Assembly (NCBI RefSeq): GCF_900129585.1
Contig: NZ_FQWF01000003.1
Span: 248,001 to 312,000 of the forward strand
Length of the DNA: 64,000 nucleotides
Direction of reading: 5' to 3'
Source: Flavobacterium micromati
GTDB lineage: Bacteria; Bacteroidota; Bacteroidia; Flavobacteriales; Flavobacteriaceae
A model generated the notes under the pieces. The model searched no databases. It was not told where the DNA came from and saw only the letters and a program-made list of their open reading frames with translations. The stretch's first letter is position 1, and every line of letters begins with the position of its first letter. Below are positions 26,801 to 34,458 of the stretch, piece after piece. The translations under genes were made by a program, and so were the position numbers.

Positions 26801-28094
26801 CGATCTGGTACGTATCGTCAGTTTTTGTAAAATAACGACTTAAATATTTTTTAGGGACAGTTTTAACTTCACTTTCATAATAGTTTGCAGCTCGCGCAGC
26901 TGTAATTGCTTTTTCACTTAAATCTGTTGCAAAAATTTGAACGGGAATTCTAGTAGCAGTTTCCCGCTGGATTTCGGCAATAATCATTGCGATAGAATAG
27001 GCTTCCTGTCCTGTAGAGCACGCTGGCACCCAAATTCTTAGTGATTCATCGTCATTCTTGCTTTTGAGAATTTTTGATAGAATGTTGATTTTTAAATATT
27101 TAAAAGCATCTTTTTCCCTAAAAAAACTTGTGACATTGATCAAAAGATCGGTGTATAGAATTTCAACCTCATTATTTTTTTTCGCTAAAAGCGATACGTA
27201 TTCGGGTATGGTTTCGATTCCATATTGTTTCATTTTATGAATAATCCTTCTTTTGATCGTAGGTAATTTATAATGGCTAAAATCTACCCCCGTTTCTCTT
27301 ACTAGCAATTCAAATATCAAATCTAAATTACCTTTCTGGTTTATGTCTGCAACTTCATTTTCATCGCTTTCATTTTCGTCACTTTTGTAGTCAATACTCT
27401 CATTTTCAAAACCTTCAATTTCGGTACTTTTATTATCTATGCTTTCATTATCGGTTTTTTTGTTAGAAGGCATTCCTACTTTGCTTATTTTAACGATTTC
27501 TTGAGCAATAAGATCTGGAGATAAAATAAAATCTACACTGCCAGATGAAATGGCTGAATTAGGCATACTTGTAGCTTTTGCAGTTTCATCTTGTGCAAAA
27601 GTTACACCACCAGCATCTTTTATTGCTTTGAGTCCAATCATGCCGTCATTTGCGTAACCAGAAAGTACGATTCCAATTACGTCTTCATGATGCGTTTCGG
27701 CTAATGTGGAAAAGAGAATATCAATAGAAAGGGTAGGACTATTTTTCTTAATGCGTGGAAGCAGTTGAATGTGACCATTTACAACTTTAATTATTTTATT
27801 TGGTGGAATAACATAAACGGTGTTAGGTTCCATTTTTTCCATATTATCAATTTGCTCAACTTTCATTTGGGTAATCTTTGAAAGAATTGGAGTCAATAAG
27901 CTTTTATGGTTTGGACTCAAGTGCTGCACATAAATAAAAGCCATTCCAGTATCAGTAGGTAAATTTTTTAATAGTAAACTAAAAGCTTCTAAACCTCCTG
28001 CTGATGCACCAATAGCAACTACAGTAAACGGATGTTGACTACTTTTTTCATGAACTATTGCTTCAGAAGCAACTTTTTTTGCAGATGGTTTCAT
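23862..28094 (-). CDS. CheB-CheR-PAS-histidine kinase-receiver fusion protein
   Basis: A 1410-residue cytoplasmic signalling fusion. In order: CheB methylesterase domain (about 20-205; catalytic GASAGG, QHLSPNH, and Asp in SGYANDG), an acidic low-complexity linker (about 210-250), CheR methyltransferase (about 255-525; SAM site WVPACSTGQEAYS, then CNLLIYF), a PAS-like region, a coiled coil (about 690-785, repeated NEEI/NEEL), two PAS domains, HisKA (FLSNMSHEIRTPMNA, about 1050), HATPase (TDTGIGIP, GGTGLGLAI) and a receiver (LMDLQMP Asp, about 1290-1408). It lies 92 bases after the response regulator gene. No methyl-accepting receptor is nearby, so the methyl-transfer target is unknown. Confidence 0.93.
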   Translation of the reverse strand: MKPSAKKVASEAIVHEKSSQHPFTVVAIGASAGGLEAFSLLLKNLPTDTGMAFIYVQHLSPNHKSLLTPILSKITQMKVEQIDNMEKMEPNTVYVIPPNKIIKVVNGHIQLLPRIKKNSPTLSIDILFSTLAETHHEDVIGIVLSGYANDGMIGLKAIKDAGGVTFAQDETAKATSMPNSAISSGSVDFILSPDLIAQEIVKISKVGMPSNKKTDNESIDNKSTEIEGFENESIDYKSDENESDENEVADINQKGNLDLIFELLVRETGVDFSHYKLPTIKRRIIHKMKQYGIETIPEYVSLLAKKNNEVEILYTDLLINVTSFFREKDAFKYLKINILSKILKSKNDDESLRIWVPACSTGQEAYSIAMIIAEIQRETATRIPVQIFATDLSEKAITAARAANYYESEVKTVPKKYLSRYFTKTDDTYQIVKEVREMCVFAPHNILHDPPFSRMDFVSCCNLLIYFDAVAQKKVFSSLHFALQNTGYLMLGKSESIGTSSPLFTLINDNFKIYSRKNNLAVKKIPELIPRFNRSNLTNKKISLTSKILSVSQENIENAIDSTLLASYMPACAVINKDMEILQFRGDIASYLEHSTGKASLNILKMARPEFAFELRNAITTVFETKQKVIKTGFEIKVQSVLRLLSFEVSLLSIQWDEPLLLIVFKPQEEFENFNNANLSRKSSTTLKDLKIKKLTDELSNVRAEMISIFETQENLYQELQAANEEIVSSNEEFQILNEELETSKEEIEATNEELICTNQELQKRHGLLIESYKYSEAIIATIHEPMLVLNKNFKVISANKSFYKKFQVNKEQTEGKILFDLGDKQWNIKKLREVLHEIIFDNTSFENFEVTQTFSGIGEKIMLLNAHLIIQKSSSEQLILLAIEDITDRSHYYIKEKFSLSLIEASLDPLTTVNSEGQITDMNNAMINSTGQTRQKLKGSNYFSYFSEPKKAFGAYQEVLANGLVTNAPLQLRHINGKLTDVLLNGSVYKDDKGTVQGLVFVTRDITDQKRFEAELIEAKTIAETATQIAEEAAVTAQSATIAKQQFLSNMSHEIRTPMNAIIGFTAVLLRTALSEKQIEFLNAIKVSGDTLIALINDILDLAKVDAGKMIFEKKPFKITEAIALMLKLFQTRIEEKNLKLITHFDRNIPEILSGDLVRLQQIILNLVSNSLKFTSDGRITVSTDLVFEDEDKVIIEFIITDTGIGIPKENIDLIFENFQQANNQTAGIHGGTGLGLAIVKQLVTAQGGNIRVKSKIDIGTTFRFTLPFQKTTIIDQKVINAEQLQCALNNVKVLIVEDVIINQLLMKTILSDFKLEYDIASNGQIAIEMLQKSTYDIILMDLQMPTMNGYDATKYIRETMKITTPIIALTADVTTVDLGKCQSLGMNDYIAKPLDTQLLLNKIREFTN

Positions 28095-28186
28095 GATATG
28101 AAAACTATTTTTTAGTTTTTGATTTAAAAAATAAAGTAAAACTGGATTTATAATTATTATTTATTAGAGAAAAGTAGTAATTGATT

Positions 28187-28621
28187 TTACATGCGATCCA
28201 TATACCAATTCAATTCTTTCTCCATTTTTTGATATTTAAAAATACCGCTGATTATTTGTTGCATTCGAAAAAAAGCAGTTTCACTTTTTACGACATAGTC
28301 TAATGCTTTATGGTGCAGGCAATTTACAGCGACTTCAATCTTATCTTGGGATGATAACATAATTACTGGAATGTCATTATTAATTTCTTTTATTCTATCT
28401 AAAGTTTCAAGACCATCCATTGCGGTAGATATTATTCCATCTAGACGGTAATCTAATATTATCACATCAGGATTACTAGGTAAGTTTGCAACGCAGAGTT
28501 CTCCTGTTGAATATGTTTCAACTATAAAATCAGCATTTTCTAAAAATAGAATTTCTAGCGACTTCAAAAATAAGGCGTCATCGTCTACTAAAAATAATTT
28601 TATTTTATTTTCATTATTCAT
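28187..28621 (-). CDS. Single-domain response regulator
   Basis: A 144-residue stand-alone receiver (CheY-like). Acidic pocket DDD (residues 12-14 in LVDDDALF), phospho-acceptor Asp in VIILDYRLDG (about 55), Ser in IMLSSQD and Lys in YVVKSE (about 112). A short C-terminal tail (FKYQKMEKELNWYMDRM) carries no output domain. Its start overlaps the stop of the hybrid kinase gene by one base (TAATG, 28619-28623), so it is made with that kinase. It probably carries phosphate between the two large kinases, or competes as a phosphate sink; that is inference. Confidence 0.93.
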   Translation of the reverse strand: MNNENKIKLFLVDDDALFLKSLEILFLENADFIVETYSTGELCVANLPSNPDVIILDYRLDGIISTAMDGLETLDRIKEINNDIPVIMLSSQDKIEVAVNCLHHKALDYVVKSETAFFRMQQIISGIFKYQKMEKELNWYMDRM

Positions 28622-31600
28622 TATATGGTGATTTTAATTTTTTGTAATTCTTGTTGTAACTCTTCACACGCCTGCAAACAAACTTTTTCTAATTGCAAAA
28701 CTAAATTATTAATTTCATCAATGTCTCCTCCAGCAATAGATAAATCTTGGATTTTCTTGGTTAATATTTTATGATCATTGCTCATTCCTACAATTGCGAA
28801 AGACGGTATGATTTTGTGCGCAGAAGCATTCAATGTAATCCAGTTTTTTGAAATTAAATTTTGCTTTATTGAATTAATTAAAACCGGAGTTTGAGACAAA
28901 TATAATTCAATCATTTGAATCATTAAATTAGGATTTGACTTGGTTATTTTTTTTAAATACGTAAGATCGATACAGTTAACTTTTTCAACTAAGATTTGTT
29001 TTTCTTGAGCATTATTTTTTCTCTTTACTTTATGTTGAGGTTTTTTGACAACTTCTATTATTTTACTAAAAAGAATGCGCTCATCAATAGGTTTAGCTAG
29101 ATAATCGTCCATTCCTACTTCTTTGCATTTTTCAAGATCAACAGTTGTAACATCAGCGGTGAGAGCAATTATAGGAATTTTCGAGTTTAATTTATTGCGT
29201 ATGTGTTCTGTAGCTTCAAATCCATTCATAATGGGCATTTGTAAATCCATCAGTACAACATCAAATTGATTTTCTTTTAATTTTTGTACCGCTATCTTGC
29301 CATTTTCGGCGCATTCATATTGAAATCCAAAATCATCAAGAAGCGTTTTCATCAACAATTGATTTAATGGTATATCTTCTACGATTAATACATTTATATT
29401 TTTTACTATAATCTCAGTTTCCATGTTATGTTTTTCGATTTCGGTTTCGATCTTGGTTTTTTCAAAAGGAAGTGTAAAACTAAAAGTAGAGCCGCTACCT
29501 TCGTCGCTTTTTACATTGATTTGTCCACACTGAGGCTCTACTAATTGTTTAACAATAGCTAGGCCTAATCCAGTACCGCCATATAATCTTGAGGTGTGAC
29601 TTGAAGCTTGTTGAAAATTTTCAAAGATATTTTCTAAACGATCTTCAGGAATACCAATTCCTGTGTCAGTAACTGCAAATTGTATAATAACTTTTTCGGC
29701 ATCATCATACACTAATTGCGCGCTCACGACAATTTTACCTTTTAAAGTAAATTTTACCGCATTACTTACTAAATTTAAAATAACTTGATGCAGGCGCAAA
29801 GGATCACCAATAAGAAATTCCGGAATTTTGTTATCGTATTCCCTTCTCAATATTAAATTTTTTTCTTGTATTTTGGCTTCAAATAAATTTAGCATTGATG
29901 AAATAGATGATCTCATATTGAAAGCTATTTTCTCAAATGTCATTTGACCAGCATCAACTTTAGCTAAATCTAGAATATCATTTATAAGCACAATCATTGC
30001 ATCTCCACTCATTTTTATTGCTTCGAGATATTCGGTCTGTTTTTCTGTTAAATCAGTTTTTAAAACCACTTTTGTAAATCCAATAATTGCATTCATGGGA
30101 GTCCGAATTTCATGACTCATATTAGACAAAAATTGCTGTTTTGCTTGAACAGCATTTTCGGCGATGGTTTTCGCTTCCTCAGCTATCTCTGTAGCTAATT
30201 CTGCAAAAACTCTTGCTTCGATAAGTTCCGTTGCAATTCTTTTTTGCTCTGTAATATCTCTGGCTACAACTACTACACCTACCACTTTTCCATCTTCATT
30301 TTTATAAACCGATCCGTTGAATAGTACATCAGTAAGTTTGCCATTTTTGTGACGAAGGGTAAGCGGAGAATCATTTACAGATCCTTTTTCGAAAACTTTG
30401 CGATATACTTCCTGCGCTTTTTGTTTCTCTGTAAAATAATTAAAAAAATCAGAATTAGTCAGCGCTCCTCTTGATATACCAGTATTATTTACAAATGCTT
30501 CATTCATATTAGTAATTTTTCCTTTAGTGTTGATTGTCACTAAAGGATCTCGGCTTGCTTCAATTAAACTTAAATTGTATTGTGAATCTAGCGTTGCAGT
30601 TATATTTAGTTCTTTTAGTTCTTTACTTTCAATTTTCCATTTTTCTTTTTCCTCATTTCGTGATGCAAGTTCTTTATTAATTTTTATTAATTCATTAGCA
30701 CGTTTCTCTTTTTCGTCAATCTGAAAAGCTAATTCTTTATTTGCTATTATCAATTCGGCAGCTCTTTTTTCCTTTTCACTATTTTGAAAAGCCAGCTCTT
30801 CGTTTGCGAGAAGCAGCTCGTTAGCAATTTTTTCTTTCGCTTTGCTTTCACTAAGTAGTTTTATGTTAATGACTAATAATTCCTCCGCTCGTTTTTCTTT
30901 TTCATTGTTTTGAAATTTAAGTTCTTTGTTGGCAACTGCCAACTCAGATGTTCTTTTTTCTTTTTCTTCATTTTGAAGTGCAACCTTATTATTAGCAATT
31001 TGTAAATCTAATGCCCACTTTTGCTTGTCAATAGTTCTAGCCACAACGACTACTCCTTGTACTTTTCCAAGCGGATCTTTATAAACAGCACCATTGAAAA
31101 GTACATCTGTAAGATTACCATTTTTGTGTTGGAGCGTAAGCGCAAAATCTTCTATTGCATTGTTTTCAAAAACGTAATTATAAACGTCCTGTGCTTTTTG
31201 TTTGTCTGTGAAAAGATCCACAAAATGGGAACCATTTAGTATTGTCCGGGTATAACCCGTAACATTTACTAAAGCTTCATTCATATCCATTATTTTTCCT
31301 TCGCTGTCTATTGTTATTAATGGATCAAGACTTGCCTCAATCAAGCTATGAGAATATTGCGCTGCTAATTTTTGGGCCGTAGAATCTGTTGCTTCTGTAA
31401 AAAAACCATGCGAAATTCCCTCTTCATCTTTATAAATCGAAGCACTGTAAATAACATCTTTTAATTTACCGTTTTTGTGTTTGACCGTGAAAGGGTAATT
31501 TTCTATGAATCCGTTTTCAAAAACATGTTTCCACTCTTTTTTAACTTGCACTTGTTCCATAAAATGATCTGAGAATGAAGAACCAATGATAGCGTCACGT

Positions 31601-31728
31601 TCAATTCCAATATTTTGGATCGATGCTTCATTTATATCTATGATTTTTCCTTCGGCGCTTATAGTGATGAAAGATCCTTTAGTGTCTTCCATTATTTCTT
31701 CGGATGTACTAATATCTTTGTTTTTCAT
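28621..31728 (-). CDS. Hybrid sensor kinase with three PAS domains, receiver and Hpt
   Basis: A 1035-residue soluble hybrid kinase. Two PAS domains (about 10-115 and 125-235), a long coiled coil built of about six copies of a 21-22-residue unit like EKEKRAAELIIANKELAF (about 245-370), a third PAS (about 385-495), HisKA (FLSNMSHEIRTPMNAIIGF, about 530), HATPase (TDTGIGIPEDRLENIFE, GGTGLGLAI), a receiver (VLMDLQMPIMNG, Asp about 835) and a C-terminal Hpt domain with SAHKIIPS as phospho-His site (about 975). It therefore holds a complete His-Asp-His relay. No membrane segment, so it senses a cytoplasmic signal. One-base overlaps join it to both neighbours. Confidence 0.93.
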   Translation of the reverse strand: MKNKDISTSEEIMEDTKGSFITISAEGKIIDINEASIQNIGIERDAIIGSSFSDHFMEQVQVKKEWKHVFENGFIENYPFTVKHKNGKLKDVIYSASIYKDEEGISHGFFTEATDSTAQKLAAQYSHSLIEASLDPLITIDSEGKIMDMNEALVNVTGYTRTILNGSHFVDLFTDKQKAQDVYNYVFENNAIEDFALTLQHKNGNLTDVLFNGAVYKDPLGKVQGVVVVARTIDKQKWALDLQIANNKVALQNEEKEKRTSELAVANKELKFQNNEKEKRAEELLVINIKLLSESKAKEKIANELLLANEELAFQNSEKEKRAAELIIANKELAFQIDEKEKRANELIKINKELASRNEEKEKWKIESKELKELNITATLDSQYNLSLIEASRDPLVTINTKGKITNMNEAFVNNTGISRGALTNSDFFNYFTEKQKAQEVYRKVFEKGSVNDSPLTLRHKNGKLTDVLFNGSVYKNEDGKVVGVVVVARDITEQKRIATELIEARVFAELATEIAEEAKTIAENAVQAKQQFLSNMSHEIRTPMNAIIGFTKVVLKTDLTEKQTEYLEAIKMSGDAMIVLINDILDLAKVDAGQMTFEKIAFNMRSSISSMLNLFEAKIQEKNLILRREYDNKIPEFLIGDPLRLHQVILNLVSNAVKFTLKGKIVVSAQLVYDDAEKVIIQFAVTDTGIGIPEDRLENIFENFQQASSHTSRLYGGTGLGLAIVKQLVEPQCGQINVKSDEGSGSTFSFTLPFEKTKIETEIEKHNMETEIIVKNINVLIVEDIPLNQLLMKTLLDDFGFQYECAENGKIAVQKLKENQFDVVLMDLQMPIMNGFEATEHIRNKLNSKIPIIALTADVTTVDLEKCKEVGMDDYLAKPIDERILFSKIIEVVKKPQHKVKRKNNAQEKQILVEKVNCIDLTYLKKITKSNPNLMIQMIELYLSQTPVLINSIKQNLISKNWITLNASAHKIIPSFAIVGMSNDHKILTKKIQDLSIAGGDIDEINNLVLQLEKVCLQACEELQQELQKIKITI

Positions 31729-32303
31729 TATTCCTTAATATTCCCAATTTCTTCGATTGGATTACGTCTTTTGTCTTTTAACTTTTTAAAATGGGAAGGA
31801 GAAAGTCCTGTTACTTTCTTGAATTGACTTGATAAATGTGCTACACTACTGTAATTCATTTTCCAAGCAATCTCCGTTATATTAAGTTCGCCGTAAATAA
31901 TGAGTTCTTTTATGCGTTCTGTTTTGTGAGAAATTATAAATTGCTCTATTGTAGTTCCTTGGACTTCTGAAAATAAATTAGATAAATACGTGTAATCATG
32001 ATTTAATCTTTGACTTAAATGATCCGAAAAATTGATTTTAATAGGTTCAATGGAGTGGTGAACCATTTCAATAATTACATTTTTAATTTTTTCGATCAAC
32101 ATTGATTTCTTATCATCCATCAATTCAAGACCTGAATCTAGCAGAGCTGCTTTCAAAATATGTCTTTGATCCACAGACATATTTTCCATGATTTCGACTT
32201 CTCCTAAATCAACAACCACGAAGTGAAGTTTAAGCTTTTTTAACTCTTCTTTGACCGCCATCTTGCAGCGGTTGCTTACCATGTATTTTATATATAGCTT
32301 CAA
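31728..32303 (-). CDS. AraC-family regulator with HMA-like N-terminal domain
   Basis: A 191-residue regulator. Residues 1-75 follow the ferredoxin-like HMA pattern seen in many Bacteroidota AraC proteins (YIKYMVSNRCKMAVKEELKKL, HFVVVDLGEVEI), and 95-180 is a two-helix-turn-helix AraC DNA-binding domain (NITEIAWKMNYSSVAHLSSQFKKVTGLSPSHFKK). One of the two Cys of a metal site is present (NRC). I keep the TTG start at 32303 because it restores the first beta strand; ATG 32282 would truncate it. The stop overlaps the kinase start (TAATG, 31726-31730). It is the first gene of the signalling operon and a candidate autoregulator. Confidence 0.85.
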   Translation of the reverse strand: MKLYIKYMVSNRCKMAVKEELKKLKLHFVVVDLGEVEIMENMSVDQRHILKAALLDSGLELMDDKKSMLIEKIKNVIIEMVHHSIEPIKINFSDHLSQRLNHDYTYLSNLFSEVQGTTIEQFIISHKTERIKELIIYGELNITEIAWKMNYSSVAHLSSQFKKVTGLSPSHFKKLKDKRRNPIEEIGNIKE

Positions 32304-33006
32304 TTGGTATCAGTTTATGGGTTAATTAAAATTAAATATACACTTTATAAAATTAATTTTAACAATTGTTAACCTTTTGTGAAAACATTATCAAATAGAA
32401 GTGTATTGCCAAAACGTGAATACACTATTAATTATACCTATTAAAGTAAAATTTTGATGAAAAAAAAAACGATTTTTTATTTGCTGTAAAGACAAAAAGC
32501 CACGGATTTTTTACAAAATTATACTTTAGATCTGCCGTATTGCGGAAAAAGGCCTTTTTATGTTCACTTCTTTTTCCCTCATATAATTAAATTTTCAAAT
32601 TTTTATTTTCAAATTTAATACGAACTATTTTGCAAATTGGATAGATAAGAACTTTTTTTTGAATTAATTTCCTATAACAATACTTAAAAATTCAATTTTT
32701 GGGATTTATTGTATCATTTGCAAAACCAATATTTTTAGTTAATCAATTTTTAAAAATGGCAATTTTCAAATTAATATTTAGAAAGACGAGAAAAACATTT
32801 GCTAAACAAAAACTTTTAGAAATTACTATCTCAAATTATTAAATAATATTTTTTAGTATATTTTTATATTAACGTTTTATCTTACATTAAAAATTTGTTT
32901 AAAAATGTAAATGGTTCAATATCTTTGAATTATAAATATAAAAGTTTAAAATTTTTAAAAGATATTATTCAGAGTAAGAAGCGATAAACAATTCCCACTT
33001 AATTAT
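32304..33006 (-). other. Very AT-rich upstream region of the signalling operon
   Basis: About 700 bp without a coding frame, with long A- and T-runs. It holds a 14-bp palindrome (32359-32372) near the AraC gene and a second, AAAAAGGCCTTTTT, at 32546-32559. Perfect 14-bp palindromes are expected by chance several times in a window of this AT content, so neither is proven functional. No RNA gene was recognised. Confidence 0.45.
32359..32372. promoter_or_regulatory. Candidate operator palindrome upstream of the AraC gene
   Basis: TTAACAATTGTTAA is a perfect 14-bp inverted repeat centred about 62 bases upstream of the AraC start. Position and symmetry fit a dimeric regulator site. AraC proteins more often bind direct repeats, so a Crp-type or other regulator is as likely, and chance is not excluded. 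Confidence 0.3.
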
Positions 33007-33486
33007 TTAATTTAGTGGAAAAGTATTAATCCAATCTAATGATTTTATAGAGGACACTTTATTTTCCGAATTCATAATCACTCTAAGTTCTTTATTTGCT
33101 ACTTTTTTAGAATATGATGCTTTATATCTAAAAATGGTTGATTGATCAGTATTATTTTTATATGCTTCAACTAATTCTAGATCTATAAAAGATCCGTAAT
33201 ATTGACGAAAACGCGTACACGTTTTTGATAAACTGGCTTCAGTGGTGTTTTTAAGTACTGATTCGGTTGCTTCATCAGGCGTGAACGCCTTGAATTTTGA
33301 AGTATTGCAGGTCATCAGCACTCTTTTTCCTAACTCGTAAGCTTTTGTTTTTTGCACATCATTAATATCAGCTGGGGCTAACTTTGACATTTTTGTCACT
33401 GAAGATTCATTTGTTTTTCCTAAAATATTTTTGGATTTACAGCCGATTAGAAGAAGAATACTTATTACAATAATTAACTTTTTCAT
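33007..33486 (-). CDS. Predicted lipoprotein with NTF2-like fold
   Basis: A 159-residue protein with signal and lipobox LLIGC (Cys16). The mature region (KAYELGKRVLMTCNTSKFKAF, TCTRFRQYYGSFIDLELVEAY, TIFRYKASYSKK, ELRVIMNSENKVSSI) has the helix-then-sheet pattern of DUF3887/NTF2-like domains. I use ATG 33486 (MKKLIIVISI) rather than an in-frame start 39 bases upstream, because it starts a normal signal peptide. It lies about 100 bases downstream of the M23 peptidase gene, with a 57-bp repeated element between them. Function unknown. Confidence 0.7.
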   Translation of the reverse strand: MKKLIIVISILLLIGCKSKNILGKTNESSVTKMSKLAPADINDVQKTKAYELGKRVLMTCNTSKFKAFTPDEATESVLKNTTEASLSKTCTRFRQYYGSFIDLELVEAYKNNTDQSTIFRYKASYSKKVANKELRVIMNSENKVSSIKSLDWINTFPLN

Positions 33487-33533
33487 GTGTAGATAATATT
33501 TAATTTTTATTGGTCCTGATAACAATTGAGAGA

Positions 33534-33590
33534 AATTCGCATATCTTCATCGGTGTTTGCGACCAAATCTAGTTCATGCTCATTTCATAA
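33534..33590 (+). repeat. 57-bp dispersed element, copy A
   Basis: This block, beginning AATTCGCATATCTTCATCGG and ending ATGCTCATTTCATAA, matches the reverse complement of 45842-45898 at 55 of 57 positions without gaps. It fills the gap between the M23 peptidase stop and the lipoprotein gene. The two copies flank a 12.3-kb segment as inverted repeats. Nature unknown: a small mobile-element remnant, a regulatory element or a fragment of a lost gene. Confidence 0.85.
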
Positions 33591-33591
33591 T

Positions 33592-34269
33592 CTATTTTAT
33601 TTTAAGTAGGATATTAGGGTCAGGACAATTTTGTAAATAGTACTCTTGATTTTTATTGCTACAAACCCCAGGATAGTCACCAGAAATATGTTCCATTTCT
33701 CTAATAATTTGGAAATGTAAATGCGGTGCGTAATCTCCGTTCACGGTAGCATCTCCAAGAGTTGCAATTTGTTGACCTTTATTTATTGGGGTTCCTATTT
33801 TTAATGTACGTAAGCTTTCAACTGATAAATGACCATAAAGTGTGTAAAACTTTTGTTTTTCTATAATATGTTCTAAAATGATTGTTGGTCCATAATCTCC
33901 TAAACCAATATTATTATTGAAGCTATGAATAATACCTTCGACTGCCGCTAAAACTGGCGTTCCTGCTTTAATCCATAAATCTAAACCAATATGAATGTTA
34001 CGTTCATTTGTTTTGGTTTCATTAAAGATGGTACTCCTCTTATATAAATTTCTAATTTCAAAATATCCTCCAAAAGCTACTTTTGCATTATGTTTTGCTA
34101 AATAATTTTCAATATAATTTTCAAAATCAGTTGCGTTCTCAAGTTTAAGATTTTTTAAATCTTCGTTCGTAACTGATAAATTCAAAGGTACATAGTGCTT
34201 ATAATCTATTGTCGCGTCTATCACTTTTACGTTTTCAATTTCGTGTAAGATTGTTTCTAATACTTTCAT
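33592..34269 (-). CDS. M23 family (LytM-type) metallopeptidase
   Basis: A 225-residue protein with the zinc endopeptidase fold in its C-terminal two thirds: first zinc His and Asp in NIHIGLDLWIKAGTPVLA (about 101-118), GLGDYGPTIILEH (about 131), YGHLS (about 154-158) and the last zinc site APHLHFQI (about 184-191). No signal peptide is visible from ATG 34269 or from the start 27 bases upstream, which is odd for a peptidoglycan hydrolase. ATG 34269 has an AAAGGAAAA ribosome site. The N-terminal 90 residues are unrecognised. It may act on a cytoplasmic or non-classically exported substrate. Confidence 0.85.
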   Translation of the reverse strand: MKVLETILHEIENVKVIDATIDYKHYVPLNLSVTNEDLKNLKLENATDFENYIENYLAKHNAKVAFGGYFEIRNLYKRSTIFNETKTNERNIHIGLDLWIKAGTPVLAAVEGIIHSFNNNIGLGDYGPTIILEHIIEKQKFYTLYGHLSVESLRTLKIGTPINKGQQIATLGDATVNGDYAPHLHFQIIREMEHISGDYPGVCSNKNQEYYLQNCPDPNILLKIK

Positions 34270-34303
34270 TTTTTCCTTTAATTTTTTTTTAAACATTAAA
34301 TTT

Positions 34304-34342
34304 AAATAAAAAATGCCAGCATAAAAAATTTTACGCTGGCAT
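34304..34342 (-). terminator. Rho-independent terminator of the E1 gene
   Basis: On the minus strand ATGCCAGC pairs with GCTGGCAT (8 bp, 14-base AT-rich loop that can extend the stem) and is followed by TTTTTTATTT. It lies about 115 bases after the stop codon at 34459. Confidence 0.88.
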
Positions 34343-34458
34343 TATAACATGAACTTTACAATTATTTCACAATGGTGGAAAGTTAAGAATAATTAAAATA
34401 AACAAAAGATTACAATTTATTCATATCAATTGCATTTATTTTAAAAAATCACTTTACT

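Noticed and set aside
32546..32559. AAAAAGGCCTTTTT palindrome as an operator or terminator
   Set aside because: Perfect 14-bp palindromes are expected several times per window by chance at this AT content, there is no neighbouring start and no stop nearby to terminate.
33534..33590. 57-bp element as part of a gene
   Set aside because: A short open frame reading NEHELDLVANTDEDMRI exists in both copies, but both substitutions change residues and there is no upstream start, so I did not treat it as coding.
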